Notes: a model not told the origin generated them from the letters alone. A DNA stretch of 64,000 nt from Pseudomonas sp. AKS31 (GCF_023634765.1 NZ_JAMLFX010000003.1:75266-139265); one strand, 5' to 3'; positions 29,473 to 39,324 are shown, counted from the stretch's first letter. A program made the numbers and translations.

Positions 29473-30360
29473 TCAATACCAGCGTTCTTCGCCTGGCGGA
29501 CGCTTCTTGAAGCGCTTCATGCTCCACATGTACTGGCTCGGATACGCCGCGACATAACGCTCGACGACTTTACTCATCGCTGCGCAGGATTCGGCGGTGT
29601 CAGTGCTGTACATGGCTTCTGGCGCGGCTTCGAGGATCACTTTGTAGCCAGAACCGTCGGGCAGGCGCAGCGCATGCAGAAACACGCCAACCGCTTTGCC
29701 ACCGGCCAACATGTTCGGCACGAATTTGCTGGTCAGCGCCTGAGTGGCGAAGAACGGCACAAAGATCCCGGCGGATTCGGCCGGTTCCGGGTCGGCAGGA
29801 ATGCCCACTGCACCACCTTTGCGCACTTCCTTGATCACACTGAGGATGCCTTCTTTGGTCGACGCGGCGACTTTGTTGCCCAGTTGCACGCGCTGCTTGC
29901 GCAGTAACTCATCCACAGCCTTGAGTTTCGGTGGACGGTAGAAAATGATCGGTTTGCACTGGCTGCAATAGAAGTGGTTGAGCACTTCCCAGTTGCCCAG
30001 GTGGCTGGTGATGCCGACCACGCCTTTGCCTGAAGCCAGTGCATCCTTGAGGATGTCGAGGCCTTCGACTTCGCGCACCAGATCAATGGAACGCTGTGCC
30101 GGCCAGATCCACGCGCAGGCGCTTTCGGTCAGCGACTTGCCGATGTCTTTCAGGCTCTGCCCGACCAGACGCTCACGTTCGGCCGGGTCCATCTGTGGAA
30201 AACATTTCGCAAGGTTGATCCGCACCACGTCGCGGGAGCGGTTGGGGGTTTTCCACATGATCCAGCCGATTGCCGAACCGACGGCCTGCACGGCCCGCCA
30301 TGGCAGCAAGGCAAACAGCCGCAGAGCACCTACCAGCAAGGCGCCTTTAAACTTTTCCAC
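29473..30360 (-). CDS. Lipid A acyltransferase (HtrB/LpxL family)
   Basis: Inner-membrane acyltransferase of 295 residues that adds a secondary acyl chain to lipid A. It begins with a hydrophobic N-terminal anchor (GALLVGALRLFALLPW); the catalytic H-x4-E motif is HLGNWE and the pocket motif IPADPEPAESAG follows. In P. aeruginosa the gene in this position is one of two htrB homologues, reported as a 2-hydroxylaurate transferase; here acyl specificity is inferred by synteny only. Divergent context: tag and the PilZ gene lie on the same strand. Confidence 0.85.
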   Translation of the reverse strand: MEKFKGALLVGALRLFALLPWRAVQAVGSAIGWIMWKTPNRSRDVVRINLAKCFPQMDPAERERLVGQSLKDIGKSLTESACAWIWPAQRSIDLVREVEGLDILKDALASGKGVVGITSHLGNWEVLNHFYCSQCKPIIFYRPPKLKAVDELLRKQRVQLGNKVAASTKEGILSVIKEVRKGGAVGIPADPEPAESAGIFVPFFATQALTSKFVPNMLAGGKAVGVFLHALRLPDGSGYKVILEAAPEAMYSTDTAESCAAMSKVVERYVAAYPSQYMWSMKRFKKRPPGEERWY

Positions 30361-30400
30361 AGGTCACTCCTGATCTTGTGCGGTGCGCGAGGCGGCCATT

Positions 30401-30958
30401 CTAACCGCCGTTGGCGAGCTGCGCGTAGCGGTCGCAGTCCTGGGTGTGGTCCATGACCATGCCCGAGGCCTGCATCAGTGCGTAGCAAATGGTCGGGCCG
30501 ACGAACGTGAACCCGGCCTTTTTCAGGCCTTTGCTCATCGCCAACGCTTCGGGGGTGATCGCCGGAACTTCGCTGCGATCCTTGAAATGATTGATGACCG
30601 GTTGGTCGCCGACAAACGACCAGAGAAACGCCACCGGGTCCTCCAGCGCTAGCCAGGCTTGGGCATTACGGCGGGCGGCGTTGAGTTTGAGGCGGTTGCG
30701 GATGATCCCGGGGTCGAGCATCAATTCGTCGATTTCGGCGTCGCTCATCTGCGCCACGCGCTGTACGTCGAAGCCGAACAGCACCTCGCGGTAACGCTCG
30801 CGCTTACGTAGCACAGTGATCCAAGACAGCCCGGCCTGGAACCCTTCGAGCAAAAGCAACTCGAACAAACCCTGCGCATCGCGTAGCGGCGTGCCCCACT
30901 CCTGGTCGTGATAAGCCATGTACAACGGATCTTCGGTACACCAAAAGCAGCGTGGCAT
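30401..30958 (-). CDS. tag: DNA-3-methyladenine glycosylase I
   Basis: Excises 3-methyladenine from alkylated DNA. 185 residues, the normal length. The zinc-snap ligands are visible: Cys4 and His17 ([16 protein letters not shown]) with the C-terminal His/Cys pair in DHTQDCDRY. The catalytic-pocket Glu in EGFQAGLSW is present. The start MPRCFWC is chosen; the frame stays open far upstream but that part is the reverse strand of glyQ. Divergent from glyQ with about 80 bp between starts. Confidence 0.95.
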   Translation of the reverse strand: MPRCFWCTEDPLYMAYHDQEWGTPLRDAQGLFELLLLEGFQAGLSWITVLRKRERYREVLFGFDVQRVAQMSDAEIDELMLDPGIIRNRLKLNAARRNAQAWLALEDPVAFLWSFVGDQPVINHFKDRSEVPAITPEALAMSKGLKKAGFTFVGPTICYALMQASGMVMDHTQDCDRYAQLANGG

Positions 30959-31039
30959 AAGGCTCCAGGGGGCGTGCGCAGCAATGAATCGGGTATACTC
31001 CCGCTCTTTAAATCGCAGCCCAAGAAACAGGTGAATTTC

Positions 31040-31993
31040 GTGAGCCAGCCTACGCCAGCCGTGCGTACCTTCCAAGACTTGATCCTCGCGCTCCAGCAAT
31101 ACTGGGCCGAGCAAGGTTGCGTGGTACTTCAGCCCTACGATATGGAAGTAGGCGCCGGCACTTTCCACACCGCGACCTTCCTCCGCGCCATCGGCCCGGA
31201 AACCTGGAACGCCGCCTACGTGCAGCCAAGCCGCCGTCCGACTGACGGCCGTTACGGCGAAAACCCGAACCGTCTGCAGCACTACTATCAGTTCCAGGTC
31301 GTGCTCAAGCCGAACCCGGACAACTTCCAGGAACTGTACCTGGGCTCGCTCAAGCATGTCGGCCTGGACCCGCTGGTCCACGACATTCGCTTCGTCGAAG
31401 ACAACTGGGAATCGCCAACCCTCGGCGCCTGGGGTCTGGGCTGGGAAGTCTGGCTCAACGGCATGGAAGTGACTCAGTTCACTTATTTCCAGCAAGCCGG
31501 CGGCATCGAGTGCTACCCGGTCACCGGTGAGATCACCTACGGTCTCGAGCGTCTGGCCATGTACCTGCAAGGCGTGGACTCGGTCTACGACCTGGTCTGG
31601 GCTGACGGCCCGTTCGGCAAAGTGACCTACGGCGACGTGTTCCACCAGAACGAAGTGGAGCAGTCCACCTACAACTTCGAACACGCCAACGTCGACAAAC
31701 TGTTCGAACTCTTCGACTTCTATGAAAGCGAAGCCAAGCGCCTGATCGAACTCGACCAGCCGCTGCCGTTGCCGAGCTACGAAATGGTCCTGAAGGCTTC
31801 GCACACCTTCAACCTGCTGGATGCGCGCCGGGCAATCTCGGTGACCGCGCGTCAGCAATACATTCTGCGCGTACGCACCCTGGCGCGTTCCGTTGCGCAA
31901 GCCTACCTGCTGGCACGCGCCAAGCTGGGCTTCCCGATGGCGACCCCGGATCTGCGTGACGAAGTACTGGCCAAGCTGGAGGCTGCACAATGA
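31040..31993 (+). CDS. glyQ: Glycyl-tRNA synthetase alpha subunit
   Basis: Catalytic subunit of the alpha2-beta2 glycyl-tRNA synthetase; activates glycine and charges tRNA-Gly with GlyS. 317 residues. Class II features are clear: [35 protein letters not shown] and [18 protein letters not shown] start ([11 protein letters not shown]) fits the family start. The stop overlaps the glyS start by ATGA. A TATACT box at 30,994-30,999 is a plausible -10 element. Confidence 0.95.
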   Translation: MSQPTPAVRTFQDLILALQQYWAEQGCVVLQPYDMEVGAGTFHTATFLRAIGPETWNAAYVQPSRRPTDGRYGENPNRLQHYYQFQVVLKPNPDNFQELYLGSLKHVGLDPLVHDIRFVEDNWESPTLGAWGLGWEVWLNGMEVTQFTYFQQAGGIECYPVTGEITYGLERLAMYLQGVDSVYDLVWADGPFGKVTYGDVFHQNEVEQSTYNFEHANVDKLFELFDFYESEAKRLIELDQPLPLPSYEMVLKASHTFNLLDARRAISVTARQQYILRVRTLARSVAQAYLLARAKLGFPMATPDLRDEVLAKLEAAQ

Positions 31994-34044
31994 GTGCGCA
32001 AGATTTTCTGGTTGAACTGGGCACCGAAGAACTGCCACCGAAAGCCCTGAACACCTTGGCTGAAGCGTTCCTCGCCGGTATCGACAAGGGCCTGCAAGCC
32101 GCTGGCCTGAGCTACGAAAGCAAAACTGTCTACGCCGCCCCACGTCGTCTGGCTGTATTGATCACTGCGCTGGCGACCCAGCAACCGGATCGCAGCATCA
32201 ACCTCGACGGCCCGCCGCGTCAGGCCGCGTTCGACGCAGAAGGCAATCCGACTCAGGCAGCCCTGGGCTTCGCCAAGAAGTGCGGCGTCGATCTGAGCGA
32301 AATCGATCAGAGCGGCCCGAAACTGCGTTACAGCCAGAGCATCGCCGGCAAGCCGACCGCGAGCCTGCTGCCGACCATCGTCGAAGATTCGCTGAACGAC
32401 CTGCCGATCCCGAAACGCATGCGTTGGGGTGCGCGCAAGGAAGAGTTCGTGCGTCCGACCCAATGGCTGGTGATGCTGCTCGGTGACCAGGTCATCGACT
32501 GCACCATCCTCGCGCAAAAGGCTGGCCGTGATTCCCGTGGTCACCGTTTCCATCATCCGGAAAGCGTGCGCATCGTTTCGCCGTCGAGCTATCTCGCTGA
32601 CCTGCGTGCCGCTTATGTATTGGCCGACGCCAACGAGCGTCGCGAAATCATCAGCAAGCGCACCGAAGAACTGGCGACCCGTCAGGAAGGCACGGCAATC
32701 GTTCCGCCGGCACTGCTCGACGAAGTGACCGCGCTGGTTGAATGGCCGGTGCCGCTGGTGTGCTCGTTCGAGGAACGCTTCCTCGACGTGCCGCAAGAAG
32801 CCCTGATCACTACCATGCAGGACAACCAGAAGTACTTCTGCCTGCTGGATGCCGACGGCAAGTTGCTGCCACGTTTCATCACTGTGGCCAACATCGAAAG
32901 CAAAGACCCGCAGCAGATCATCGCCGGTAACGAGAAAGTGGTTCGCCCACGTCTGACCGACGCCGAGTTCTTCTTCAAGCAAGACAAGAAGCAGAAGCTC
33001 GAAGCCTTCAATGATCGCCTGAAGAACGTGGTGTTCCAGGAAAAACTCGGCAGCGTCTACGACAAGGCCGAGCGCGTATCGAAACTGGCTGCGTACATCG
33101 CCGCGCGCATTGGTGGCAACGCCTCGTGGGCGGCTCGCGCTGGCCTGCTGTCGAAGTGCGACCTGGCCACCGAAATGGTCGGCGAGTTCCCGGAGATGCA
33201 AGGCGTCGCCGGCTATTACTACGCACTGAATGACGGCGAGCCGGAAGACGTCGCGCTGGCGCTCAACGAGCAGTACATGCCACGCGGTGCCGGTGCTGAA
33301 CTGCCGGCGACCCTGACCGGTGCGGCCGTCGCGATCGCTGACAAGCTCGACACCCTGGTCGGTATTTTCGGTATCGGCATGCTGCCAACCGGCAGCAAAG
33401 ACCCATATGCCCTGCGTCGTGCAGCACTGGGTGTGCTGCGTATCCTGATCGAGAAAAAACTCGACCTGGACCTGAACGACGCCGTGGCTTTCGCCGTGAC
33501 TGCGTTCGGTGCCAAGGTCAAGGCTGCCGGCCTCAACGAAGCCGTGCTGGAGTTCATCTTCGACCGTCTGCGTGCGCGTTACGAAGACGAAGGCGTCGAT
33601 GTCGCCACCTACCTGTCGGTACGTGCCCTGAAGCCGGGTTCGGCGCTCGACTTCGACCAGCGTGTGCAAGCGGTGCAAGCTTTCCGCAAACTGCCGGAAG
33701 CGGCAGCGCTGGCGGCGGTGAACAAGCGTGTGTCGAACCTGTTGAGCAAAGTCGAAGGCTCGGTGCCGACCGTGGTCGAAGCCAAGTATTTCGACAATGC
33801 CAACGAGTTCTCGCTGTACTCGGCGATCCAGCAAGCGGATCAAGCGGTGCAGCCAATGGCCGCCGCGCGTCAGTACAACGAATCGCTGGCACGTCTGGCA
33901 GCCCTGCGCGAGCCGGTGGACGCGTTCTTCGACGCCGTCATGGTCAATGCCGAAGACGCCAAGGTCCGGGCCAACCGTTACGCGCTGCTGGCGCGTCTGC
34001 GTGGCTTGTTCCTCGGTGTTGCCGACATCTCGCTGCTGGGTTGA
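31990..34044 (+). CDS. glyS: Glycyl-tRNA synthetase beta subunit
   Basis: tRNA-binding subunit of the tetrameric glycyl-tRNA synthetase. 684 residues, the usual size. Conserved blocks are [16 protein letters not shown] at the start, [19 protein letters not shown], and an HD-like and anticodon-binding C-terminal region ending near [17 protein letters not shown]. Translationally coupled to glyQ; gmhB starts 10 bp after the stop. Confidence 0.95.
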   Translation: MSAQDFLVELGTEELPPKALNTLAEAFLAGIDKGLQAAGLSYESKTVYAAPRRLAVLITALATQQPDRSINLDGPPRQAAFDAEGNPTQAALGFAKKCGVDLSEIDQSGPKLRYSQSIAGKPTASLLPTIVEDSLNDLPIPKRMRWGARKEEFVRPTQWLVMLLGDQVIDCTILAQKAGRDSRGHRFHHPESVRIVSPSSYLADLRAAYVLADANERREIISKRTEELATRQEGTAIVPPALLDEVTALVEWPVPLVCSFEERFLDVPQEALITTMQDNQKYFCLLDADGKLLPRFITVANIESKDPQQIIAGNEKVVRPRLTDAEFFFKQDKKQKLEAFNDRLKNVVFQEKLGSVYDKAERVSKLAAYIAARIGGNASWAARAGLLSKCDLATEMVGEFPEMQGVAGYYYALNDGEPEDVALALNEQYMPRGAGAELPATLTGAAVAIADKLDTLVGIFGIGMLPTGSKDPYALRRAALGVLRILIEKKLDLDLNDAVAFAVTAFGAKVKAAGLNEAVLEFIFDRLRARYEDEGVDVATYLSVRALKPGSALDFDQRVQAVQAFRKLPEAAALAAVNKRVSNLLSKVEGSVPTVVEAKYFDNANEFSLYSAIQQADQAVQPMAAARQYNESLARLAALREPVDAFFDAVMVNAEDAKVRANRYALLARLRGLFLGVADISLLG

Positions 34045-34054
34045 GGGATTGCTG

Positions 34055-34588
34055 TTGAAACTGCTGATTCTCGATCGGGACGGAGTGATCAATTACGACT
34101 CCGACGCTTACATCAAGTCGGTGGAGGAGTGGATTCCACTGCCCGGCTCGATCGAGGCGATTGCGCAGTTGAGCAAGGCCGGCTGGACGGTGGCGGTGGC
34201 CACCAACCAGTCGGGCATTGCTCGCGGTTACTACGACCTCGCCACCCTCGACGCCATGCATGCGCGTCTGCGTACGCTTGTAGCGGAGCAGGGCGGTGAA
34301 GTCGGTTTGATCGTGTATTGCCCGCATGGGCCGGACGAAGGTTGCGATTGCCGCAAGCCGAAACCGGGGATGTTGAAAACCATCGCGGCGCATTACAACG
34401 TGACGCTGGCGAACGTCTGGTTCGTCGGCGACAGCCTTGGTGACCTGGAGGCTGCCAAAGCCGTCGATTCACAGCCAGTTTTGGTAAAGACCGGAAAAGG
34501 CGCAAAGACTCAGGGCAAAACCCTGCCGGTTGGCACTCTGATTTTTGACGATCTGGCGGCGATTGCCGCAGAACTTATCCACAACTAG
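34055..34588 (+). CDS. gmhB: D-glycero-beta-D-manno-heptose-1,7-bisphosphate 7-phosphatase
   Basis: Removes the 7-phosphate from heptose bisphosphate during ADP-heptose synthesis for the LPS inner core. 177 residues of HAD fold: motif I LDRDGVIN, motif II TNQSG, and the zinc-binding loop CPHGPDEGCDCRKPKPGML. The start is a TTG (MKLLILDRDG) with GAGGG 7 bp upstream, at the end of glyS; no ATG fits. Same order as in P. aeruginosa (glyS-gmhB-plsC). Confidence 0.92.
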   Translation: MKLLILDRDGVINYDSDAYIKSVEEWIPLPGSIEAIAQLSKAGWTVAVATNQSGIARGYYDLATLDAMHARLRTLVAEQGGEVGLIVYCPHGPDEGCDCRKPKPGMLKTIAAHYNVTLANVWFVGDSLGDLEAAKAVDSQPVLVKTGKGAKTQGKTLPVGTLIFDDLAAIAAELIHN

Positions 34589-34671
34589 GGTACTTCTGAA
34601 ATTCCTGACCAGGGATTGATCGGGAGTGCGCTTGAACACTCGGGCATTGCCCCGTAACGGTAAACGTCACT

Positions 34672-35451
34672 ATGTCGATACTGCGGGCCATCAGAATTTT
34701 TCTCTTTTACCTGCTGCTGGGCACCACCTCCCTGCTGTGGTGCACCTTGAGTTTTTTTATCGCGCCGTTTTTGCCATTCAAGGCGCGTTATCGTTTTATC
34801 AACGTGTACTGGTGCCGTTGCGCTTTGTGGTTGACCAAGGTGTTTCTCGGTATCCGTTACGAAGTCAAAGGCGCGCAAAACGTGCCTGACCGTCCCTGTG
34901 TGATTCAGTCGAACCACCAGAGCACTTGGGAGACGTTCTTTCTCTCTGCCTATTTCTCGCCGTTGAGCCAGGTGCTCAAGCGCGAATTGCTTTACGTACC
35001 GTTCTTCGGCTGGGCCATGGCCATGCTGCGGCCGATCGCGATTGATCGCGACAACCCGAAAGCGGCGCTGAAACAAGTCGCCGCCAAAGGTGATGAGCTG
35101 CTCAAGGACAACGTTTGGGTGCTGATCTTTCCGGAAGGTACTCGCGTTCCTTATGGCACTGTCGGCAAATTCTCCCGCAGTGGCAGCGCATTGGCGGTAA
35201 ATGCGACGCTTCCGGTACTGCCGATTGCACACAATGCCGGCAAATTCTGGCCGAAAATCGGCTGGGGCAAGAAGTCTGGCGTGATCACCGTGGTCATCGG
35301 CGAGCCGATGTACGCTGAAGGCACTGGCCCTCGTGCCATCGCCGAGCTGAACGATCGCGTGCAAGCCTGGAACGAGAAGACCCAACGGGAAATGGGTTCA
35401 CTGCCACCAGCCCCACAAGCACCGGCAGCAAGCGATCAGATCGCTGTCTGA
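34672..35451 (+). CDS. plsC: 1-acyl-sn-glycerol-3-phosphate acyltransferase (LptA/HdtS-like)
   Basis: Membrane-bound lysophosphatidate acyltransferase, 259 residues, forming phosphatidate. An N-terminal membrane segment is followed by the H-x4-E motif NHQSTWETFF, the substrate motif FPEGTR and PIAHNAGKFWP. The gene in this position corresponds to P. aeruginosa lptA and to hdtS of P. fluorescens F113, which has been reported to yield N-acyl-homoserine lactones; whether this copy does so cannot be seen. Followed by an AT-rich stretch and a terminator. Confidence 0.9.
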   Translation: MSILRAIRIFLFYLLLGTTSLLWCTLSFFIAPFLPFKARYRFINVYWCRCALWLTKVFLGIRYEVKGAQNVPDRPCVIQSNHQSTWETFFLSAYFSPLSQVLKRELLYVPFFGWAMAMLRPIAIDRDNPKAALKQVAAKGDELLKDNVWVLIFPEGTRVPYGTVGKFSRSGSALAVNATLPVLPIAHNAGKFWPKIGWGKKSGVITVVIGEPMYAEGTGPRAIAELNDRVQAWNEKTQREMGSLPPAPQAPAASDQIAV

Positions 35452-35579
35452 GATTTTGTGGATAACCTGTGTACGGTTTTGTTGAAAAAGCCTGAATATT
35501 TAAATTAACTTATTGATTTACTTATATATTTCTCAAGCTAATAAAACACCGTAAAAGGTGCATAAGTTTTTTTCGGATG

Positions 35580-35611
35580 TAAAAAAACCGGCTGATATAG
35601 CCGGTTTTTTT
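35580..35611. terminator. Bidirectional intrinsic terminator
   Basis: aaaaaaaccggct and agccggttttttt form a stem around gatat, with A and T runs on both sides. It lies between the convergent plsC and histidine-kinase genes and can serve both. Confidence 0.88.
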
Positions 35612-35619
35612 GTGCCTTT

Positions 35620-37152
35620 TCACTCGGGGATCAGCGGTAACTCGAGCAAAAATGTGGTGCCTTGATCGACCACGCTCAGGCATTCGATTTTGCCGCCATG
35701 GTGATCGACCACCGCTTTGACCATCGACAAGCCAAGGCCCACCCCGTCGATCCCTTGTGCCGAGGAAAAGCGTCGGTACTGGCTGAACAGATCAGGCAAC
35801 TCATGTTCGGCGATGCCTTTGCCCTGGTCGGTCAGTTCGCAACGTAGCCACTCTTCGTGACAACTGACCCGCAGTTGAATCGTCGTGTCTGCCGGGCTGT
35901 ACTTGATCGCATTCTCCAGCAGGTTGAACAACGCACGCGTCAGTAATCCCTGATCAGCCATGATCAGCCGCTCCTGGGATGGCTCATCCATGTCGTGCAG
36001 CAGTTCGATGCGTTTCTGTTGGGCGATGGGCAATGCCTGATCCAGTACGTCCAGCACCAACATCGCGAACAGGCTGGGCTGGAACTGATAGGCCTCGGAC
36101 TCGGCTCGCGCCAGCAGGACGAAACCGTCGGTCAGATCCAGTGCGCGACGCACTTGCCGCTCAATCTGTTCGAACAACGGCGAATCTGCCCCGGCCTGAT
36201 GGCGGTGAACGTCAAGCAGGGCAAGGATGGCCGAATGCGGGGCACGCAGATCGTGGGAAAGAAAGCGCAGCAACACTCCACGTTGTTCCTCGGCAGCACG
36301 TTCGGCACTGAGATCAGTGAGGCTGAGCAGCCAACCAATCGGCGTGTCTCCGTCCACCGGGAGCAGGGCGGCACGCTCCAGACGCAGGCTGCGCTCCTTG
36401 TGATCGCGAAACTCCAACAGCGGAATGGCCGACAATGACGGGCGCGGCTCTGTGGACAACTCCGGGTAACCGAGGCGCGCCAGTTGCTCGAGGACATCAT
36501 CCCCCACCAGGTTGTGATCGAATAGCTGGCGAGCCTTGCGATTGCCCAGCAGGATCTGGCCTTTGGGATCGCTGATCAGTGTGGCGACGGGCAAGTACTC
36601 CAGACCGTCGGCAATAAAGCGCCGGGTATCACGGGTGCGACTCATGGCCTGTTCCAGTGCCATGATCTGGCCCTGCAAGCGATCAGCCCCGGTGAATTGC
36701 GCGCGACGCCGTTCGGGAAACACTTTCGGCTCGCTGTCCAGCCGCGCCAGCTCCCAGCCGAAATATGTCAGCACCACACTGAGACGCCGCCAGTTCCAGA
36801 TCAAATAGCCGAACAACATCCCCAGCACGGCCGGTGTCGGCGACCACCAGCGGCGCATTTCCGCCAGTCCGGCACTGATCAGCAGCGCGCACGCCATGCC
36901 GATCAGCGTTAACCAAAGTGCCCATCGTGGTCGCCACAGCAACAACCCGAGTACACAGGCCACCAACCCTACCGATAACAGCGCCCCGGTCATGGGCGAC
37001 ACATCGTGCAAGTTGAACTGCGCGCGATACGACAACAGCGCAGTCAGCGGCAACAGCACTAGACTTATCCACAACCACTCGCGCACCAACTGTCGAAACA
37101 GTCGCTGCACCTGGCTCGGCTCACGGCTTTCGCGCCGACGATGTTTGTTCAT
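35620..37152 (-). CDS. Sensor histidine kinase
   Basis: Membrane sensor kinase of 510 residues. Several membrane helices lie in the first 170 residues (for example WISLVLLPLTALLSY), then a PAS-like region (DGLEYLPVATLISDPKGQILLGNRKARQLF), the phosphoacceptor box FLSHDLRAPHSA, and ATPase boxes NLLENAIKYS, DQGKGI and GVGLGLSMVKAVVDHHGG. The signal is unknown. The start MNKHRRRE is taken because it precedes the first hydrophobic segment; no good ribosome site distinguishes it from an in-frame GTG 13 codons upstream. Divergent from its likely partner regulator. Confidence 0.88.
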   Translation of the reverse strand: MNKHRRRESREPSQVQRLFRQLVREWLWISLVLLPLTALLSYRAQFNLHDVSPMTGALLSVGLVACVLGLLLWRPRWALWLTLIGMACALLISAGLAEMRRWWSPTPAVLGMLFGYLIWNWRRLSVVLTYFGWELARLDSEPKVFPERRRAQFTGADRLQGQIMALEQAMSRTRDTRRFIADGLEYLPVATLISDPKGQILLGNRKARQLFDHNLVGDDVLEQLARLGYPELSTEPRPSLSAIPLLEFRDHKERSLRLERAALLPVDGDTPIGWLLSLTDLSAERAAEEQRGVLLRFLSHDLRAPHSAILALLDVHRHQAGADSPLFEQIERQVRRALDLTDGFVLLARAESEAYQFQPSLFAMLVLDVLDQALPIAQQKRIELLHDMDEPSQERLIMADQGLLTRALFNLLENAIKYSPADTTIQLRVSCHEEWLRCELTDQGKGIAEHELPDLFSQYRRFSSAQGIDGVGLGLSMVKAVVDHHGGKIECLSVVDQGTTFLLELPLIPE

Positions 37153-37321
37153 GGGGAAAAAGGGCAGGGCAGAGTGAATGGTTTCATGGGTCACAGGTCT
37201 GAGACGTAGACCTGAAGAATCATAGCGGACGTCGACCAATGGCGGACCGCTTACTTTCACGGCACTGGCCGAGCGACTATGGTTATCGCCCAACTGCCCA
37301 AGCAACAAGGAACTACCGCGA

Positions 37322-38041
37322 ATGCGCGTTGCGATATTGGACGACGAACCCGCCGAGCTGCGCCGGGTCGAGCAAACCCTGCAGCAAATGGCCGACGCCG
37401 GCGATCAGCCGTGGTCGCTGCACAGCTTTGAGCGTGGCGAAGACTTGCTGCGCCAGTTGCGCCGGGAAACCTTCGACCTGCTGATCCTCGACTGGCAACT
37501 GCCCGACCTGACCGGCCTGGCCCTGCTGCGCTGGACCCGCGAACACATGGAAGCACCGCCGGCGGCGATCATGCTGACCAGCCGTGATGGCGAGAGCGAT
37601 ATCGTCCAGGCCTTGAACGCTGGCGCCGACGATTATGTGAGTAAACCGTTCCGCCCCAATGAACTGAAAGCCCGCGTCGCCGCAGTACTACGTCGCCATA
37701 GCCAGCCACGCAGCGCCGCGACCGAAGTGCTGAGCTTCAATGACCTGACGTTTGATGATGCAGAACTGACCGTCACCCGCGAGGGCAAGCCCATCGTTAT
37801 GACAGAGCGTGAGTATCGACTTGCCCGCTGCCTGTTCAGCAATCTGGGCCGGCCGTTGTCGCGCGAATATCTGTACGAACGGTTCTGGCCGCATGAGGAG
37901 ATGGCGTCGTCGCGACCATTGGATACGCATATCTATCGGCTGCGTAACAAGCTGGGGCTGACGGCGGATCGGGGTTGGCAGTTGCTGACGATTTATGGGT
38001 ATGGGTATCGGTTGGAGAGTGTGGCGGCGGCGCCAGAATAA
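37322..38041 (+). CDS. OmpR-family response regulator
   Basis: DNA-binding regulator of 239 residues. The receiver domain (residues 1-120) has the acidic pair DDEP, the phosphoacceptor Asp in LLILDWQLPDL, Thr/Ser in MLTSRDG and Lys in VSKPF. The winged-helix domain (about 130-230) ends with DTHIYRLRNKLGL and IYGYGYRLE. It is the natural partner of the divergent kinase. In the ancestral arrangement it was the convergent neighbour of gyrB. Confidence 0.92.
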   Translation: MRVAILDDEPAELRRVEQTLQQMADAGDQPWSLHSFERGEDLLRQLRRETFDLLILDWQLPDLTGLALLRWTREHMEAPPAAIMLTSRDGESDIVQALNAGADDYVSKPFRPNELKARVAAVLRRHSQPRSAATEVLSFNDLTFDDAELTVTREGKPIVMTEREYRLARCLFSNLGRPLSREYLYERFWPHEEMASSRPLDTHIYRLRNKLGLTADRGWQLLTIYGYGYRLESVAAAPE

Positions 38042-38062
38042 AAATCAAAGATCGCAGACAAT

Positions 38063-38093
38063 AAAAAGGCCAACGCAATGCGTTGGCCTTTTT
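38063..38093. terminator. Native gyrB/response-regulator bidirectional terminator
   Basis: A 15-bp stem, aaaaaggccaacgca and tgcgttggccttttt, with a single-A loop, A and T runs on either side. With the transposon removed it would lie directly between the response-regulator stop and the gyrB stop, ending both transcripts. The transposon has separated it from gyrB by 19 kb. Confidence 0.92.
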
Positions 38094-38105
38094 GTTTGGT
38101 GCAAA

Positions 38106-38110
38106 CCGGG
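38106..38110. repeat. Target site duplication, left copy (CCGGG)
   Basis: The five bases before the left TGT end equal the five bases after the right ACA end, as made by Tn7/Tn5053-family transposition. Confidence 0.9.
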
Positions 38111-38133
38111 TGTAGGTTCACAAAATAGGTGAT
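38111..38133 (+). repeat. Left terminal inverted repeat
   Basis: Begins TGTAGGTTCACA; 21 of 23 bases match the inverse of the right end. It contains the first TCACAAAA-type core (38,118-38,133). Confidence 0.92.
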
Positions 38134-38162
38134 TTGGGAGCCCAAGCAAACGTTGGCAGAAA

Positions 38163-38210
38163 ATCATCTTTTTTGTGAGTCCGCCGGCTCGGATTCACAA
38201 AAAAAATGAG
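38163..38210. promoter_or_regulatory. Two further candidate TnsB-binding motifs, left end
   Basis: TCACAAAAAAGATGAT on the minus strand (38,163-38,178) and TCACAAAAAAAATGAG on the plus strand (38,195-38,210) repeat the core of the terminal repeat. Tn7-type transposases bind several such sites per end. Confidence 0.7.
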
Positions 38211-38784
38211 AAAGGCCTACTCGCCTCACAGAATAAATGCGTTCCAATGGAAACGTTCTCACTTCAGCCGCTCAACCGTCCATCCATGGGGTTTATGTAT
38301 ATAAAGAAAGGAAAAGTAAATTCGAGGGTGGAGCGAGCATGCCGGTGTTGCCGTAAAAGTGAATGCCATGCTACTCAAGCTTTCGAGCTTGGTCCCCCAA
38401 ACCTACGGTGGCGGGATAGGGCAGCAGAGACCTTTGAGACCCAGCCTATCTTTCAGACTTAGGCTTTTATTGAGCCCAAGGAGACAAATCCTTCTTCTAT
38501 GATGGGTACCTCTGGCCCAGGACAGCATCAACGATCAGCTCGGGACTTAGGGTTCTGAACCGCTTCAAGCTCCTCAACCACTCCCAAAGGCCTTCAAAGC
38601 CAAAACGAGCTAGAGGACTCTACCGTCGTCTAGACTGGACTAACGTCCAGCCTTGGTTGATATGGTTTCTAATCGTATTCAATCACCCGCTGATTCGATT
38701 AATGACAGAGACAATTGATATCAATATTCACCATCGCCGTCTGCGCAGTTTTCGAGAAGAGTCCCATCGCTAAGGAGTGCCTCT
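38211..38784. other. Left-end gap without a supported gene
   Basis: About 570 bp inside the left end. A frame of up to 95 codons crosses it from within the end repeats, but has no ribosome site and no family resemblance. The region probably holds the promoter of the lipoprotein gene. Confidence 0.5.
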
Positions 38785-39324
38785 ATGAAATCTATGCTTG
38801 TGTTGATCCCGTTACTGACGGGTTGTTCGGGAGCCGTGTACACCGTGCCAAATCCCAAGATAGACGCTGACGGTCGAATCAAAGGTGTGCTTGTGTATGG
38901 GTACCAGGTCGTAGACAAGAAGACCTCGCTAGATCGGATTCGTAATCCAAAGACTGGCGAGATAACCCATTCTGCCTACAAGAAAAAAGGTACGTCCGAA
39001 TATTGCGAGCCCGACGCAAGAGTTGACAGGGTCGCAGTTGCTGACTACTCGAAACCATACGCTGTCCAGTACGATCAGGCCTGGTTCGAGGCCGCGAAGT
39101 TCAGCGTCACTCTTGATAAGGGGATGCTTGCCTCGGTCGGCACAGAGTCCACGCCAGGGCCTAAGACTGCCGTTGAATCGCTACAGGCGTTGGCCTCGCT
39201 GCGCGAAGATGTGTTGAATGGATATGTTGTAGCATCGAGCAAGGCAACCAACCAAACGATGCTCGAAAACTTTGAAGGAGTGGAGTCAGCAGAAACGCCT
39301 ATCCGATGTTCCTCATCAGAATAG
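38785..39324 (+). CDS. Small lipoprotein of unknown function (transposon cargo)
   Basis: A 179-residue protein with a very short lipoprotein signal (MKSMLVLIPLLTGC, lipobox LLTGC). The mature protein has no motif I recognise; it is polar and holds one CEP and one IRCSSSE cysteine near its ends. AAGGAG lies 8 bp before the ATG, which supports expression. It is the only rightward gene of notable size in the cargo and is the one nearest the left end. Envelope location is predicted; function unknown. Confidence 0.75.
   Translation: MKSMLVLIPLLTGCSGAVYTVPNPKIDADGRIKGVLVYGYQVVDKKTSLDRIRNPKTGEITHSAYKKKGTSEYCEPDARVDRVAVADYSKPYAVQYDQAWFEAAKFSVTLDKGMLASVGTESTPGPKTAVESLQALASLREDVLNGYVVASSKATNQTMLENFEGVESAETPIRCSSSE

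Noticed and set aside
30959..32143. N-terminal extension of tag by nearly 400 codons
   Set aside because: The extension is the reverse strand of glyQ and the beginning of glyS; the family start is MPRCFWC.
38175..38462. Rightward frame of 95 codons at the left transposon end
   Set aside because: It starts inside the end-binding repeats, lacks a ribosome site and has a composition unlike a protein gene.
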